Source: Sphingobacterium spiritivorum ATCC 33861 (GTDB lineage Bacteria > Bacteroidota > Bacteroidia > Sphingobacteriales > Sphingobacteriaceae). From it: a DNA stretch of 64,000 bases. The stretch is taken from the NCBI RefSeq assembly GCF_000143765.1, contig NZ_GL379772.1:124001-188000 (forward strand). The letters run 5' to 3'. Below, piece after piece: positions 63,741 to 64,000 of the stretch. Every line of letters starts with the position of its first letter. Positions within the stretch are counted from its first letter, which is position 1. A program made the translations under genes and the position numbers. A model generated the notes under the pieces. It ran no database searches and was not told where the DNA came from. It saw nothing but the letters and a program-made list of their open reading frames with translations.

Positions 63741-64000
63741 TTAGGCGCCTGGTATCGGAGGAGGAGTCTGCTGGAACAAGAGGGCAAGGTCTGTAGTCTG
63801 TGATGCCGCTATCCAATTATCAAATCCTGCTTTCCAGACCAGCATATTAGAAGTGAGTTTGCCACTTGCAATCATATCTTTAAGCTGCGTCATATCAAAT
63901 GGTCCCTCCTGCTTATTGTTGACAGCAACATAATACGCGACCTGTACAGGAAGCGGCGGCGGCACTGCCGCTCCTTCCTGAGCAGCAGGCTGATTACCTT
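63741..64000 (-). CDS. C-terminal part of a GYF-domain (probably SPFH) protein, runs off the window
   Basis: The frame is open to the right-hand end. The visible 85 residues are a proline-rich linker (VPPPLPVQ) and a GYF_2 domain: YYVAVNNKQEGPFDMTQLKD, then VWKAGFDNWIAASQTTDLAL, ending in QQTPPPIPGA. This tail is typical of SPFH-domain (YdjI-like, virion-core-related) proteins of Bacteroidota. An apparent GTG start at 63965 is internal. It precedes the zinc-ribbon gene by 19 bases. Confidence 0.7.
   Translation of the reverse strand, partial: GNQPAAQEGAAVPPPLPVQVAYYVAVNNKQEGPFDMTQLKDMIASGKLTSNMLVWKAGFDNWIAASQTTDLALLFQQTPPPIPGA

Overview
The window reads as chromosomal DNA of a Bacteroidota bacterium, most probably a member of the Sphingobacteriaceae close to Sphingobacterium. 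The evidence is AT-rich intergenic DNA, several promoters of the Bacteroidota type (TTTG or TTG, 19-22 bases, TAnnTTTG), genes that mostly start without a Shine-Dalgarno sequence, many DUF families typical of this phylum, a FecR-type anti-sigma factor, and futalosine-pathway menaquinone genes. I see no phage, transposon, CRISPR array or rRNA. The RNA genes are one tRNA-Lys, RNase P RNA and a SAM riboswitch.

Layout. 1-3.2 kb: the end of a FecR gene, a small membrane protein, then an ECF sigma factor/zinc anti-sigma pair followed by an RclC-like membrane protein and an exported MsrA, which looks like an envelope oxidative (chlorine) stress unit. 3.2-6.8 kb: an exported glycan-degrading block (sialidase, sulfatase, DUF4886); a beta-hexosaminidase follows at 10.9 kb. 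7-8.1 kb: rpsF-rpsR-rplI. 8.1-10.7 kb: LapA-like protein, two-component system, tRNA-Lys. 12.5-17 kb: acetyltransferase, Crp-type regulator, two orphan genes, cytidine deaminase, M1-type peptidase. 17.4-21.1 kb: a five-gene unit headed by an AraC regulator. 21.2-24 kb: a cluster of small membrane proteins with PH-like sheets, including one decayed copy, then a TPR/HTH regulator. 26-35 kb: small regulatory and stress genes (VOC proteins, AraC/GyrI, exported agmatine deiminase, GNAT facing a MocR regulator, 2OG-Fe oxygenase with a stand-alone Ada-like domain).

35.2-39.3 kb: a methionine/homoserine operon (metY-metX-hom) with a long leader that carries a consensus promoter, a SAM riboswitch, two overlapping leader ORFs (the second ending in Met and Cys codons) and a possible downstream alternative fold. 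39.5-47.4 kb: a small membrane protein, an NtrC-type regulator, RNase P RNA, YhiN-type flavoprotein, a sugar-type dehydrogenase, argS and a divergent short arginine decarboxylase. 47.5-53 kb: M48 protease, DUF423, M20 amidohydrolase, GMC oxidoreductase and a duplicated palindromic element. 53.5-58 kb: mqnE, histidine phosphatase, mqnA, and an MsbA-type ABC exporter. 58-64 kb: a Tat-type oxidoreductase, an aminotransferase with prephenate dehydrogenase (tyrosine synthesis), an orphan gene, a double zinc-ribbon membrane protein, and the C-terminus of a GYF-domain protein, probably of SPFH type.

Most genes are ordinary housekeeping or accessory genes. The places most worth a second look are the met leader, the strong Shine-Dalgarno sites in front of rpsR and rplI in a phylum that generally ignores such sites, the Ada-like protein that has lost the methyl-acceptor cysteine, the palindrome wrapped around the MocR promoter, and the 11-bp phased repeats upstream of the TPR regulator. 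All functions are inferred from sequence reading alone; no database search was run.
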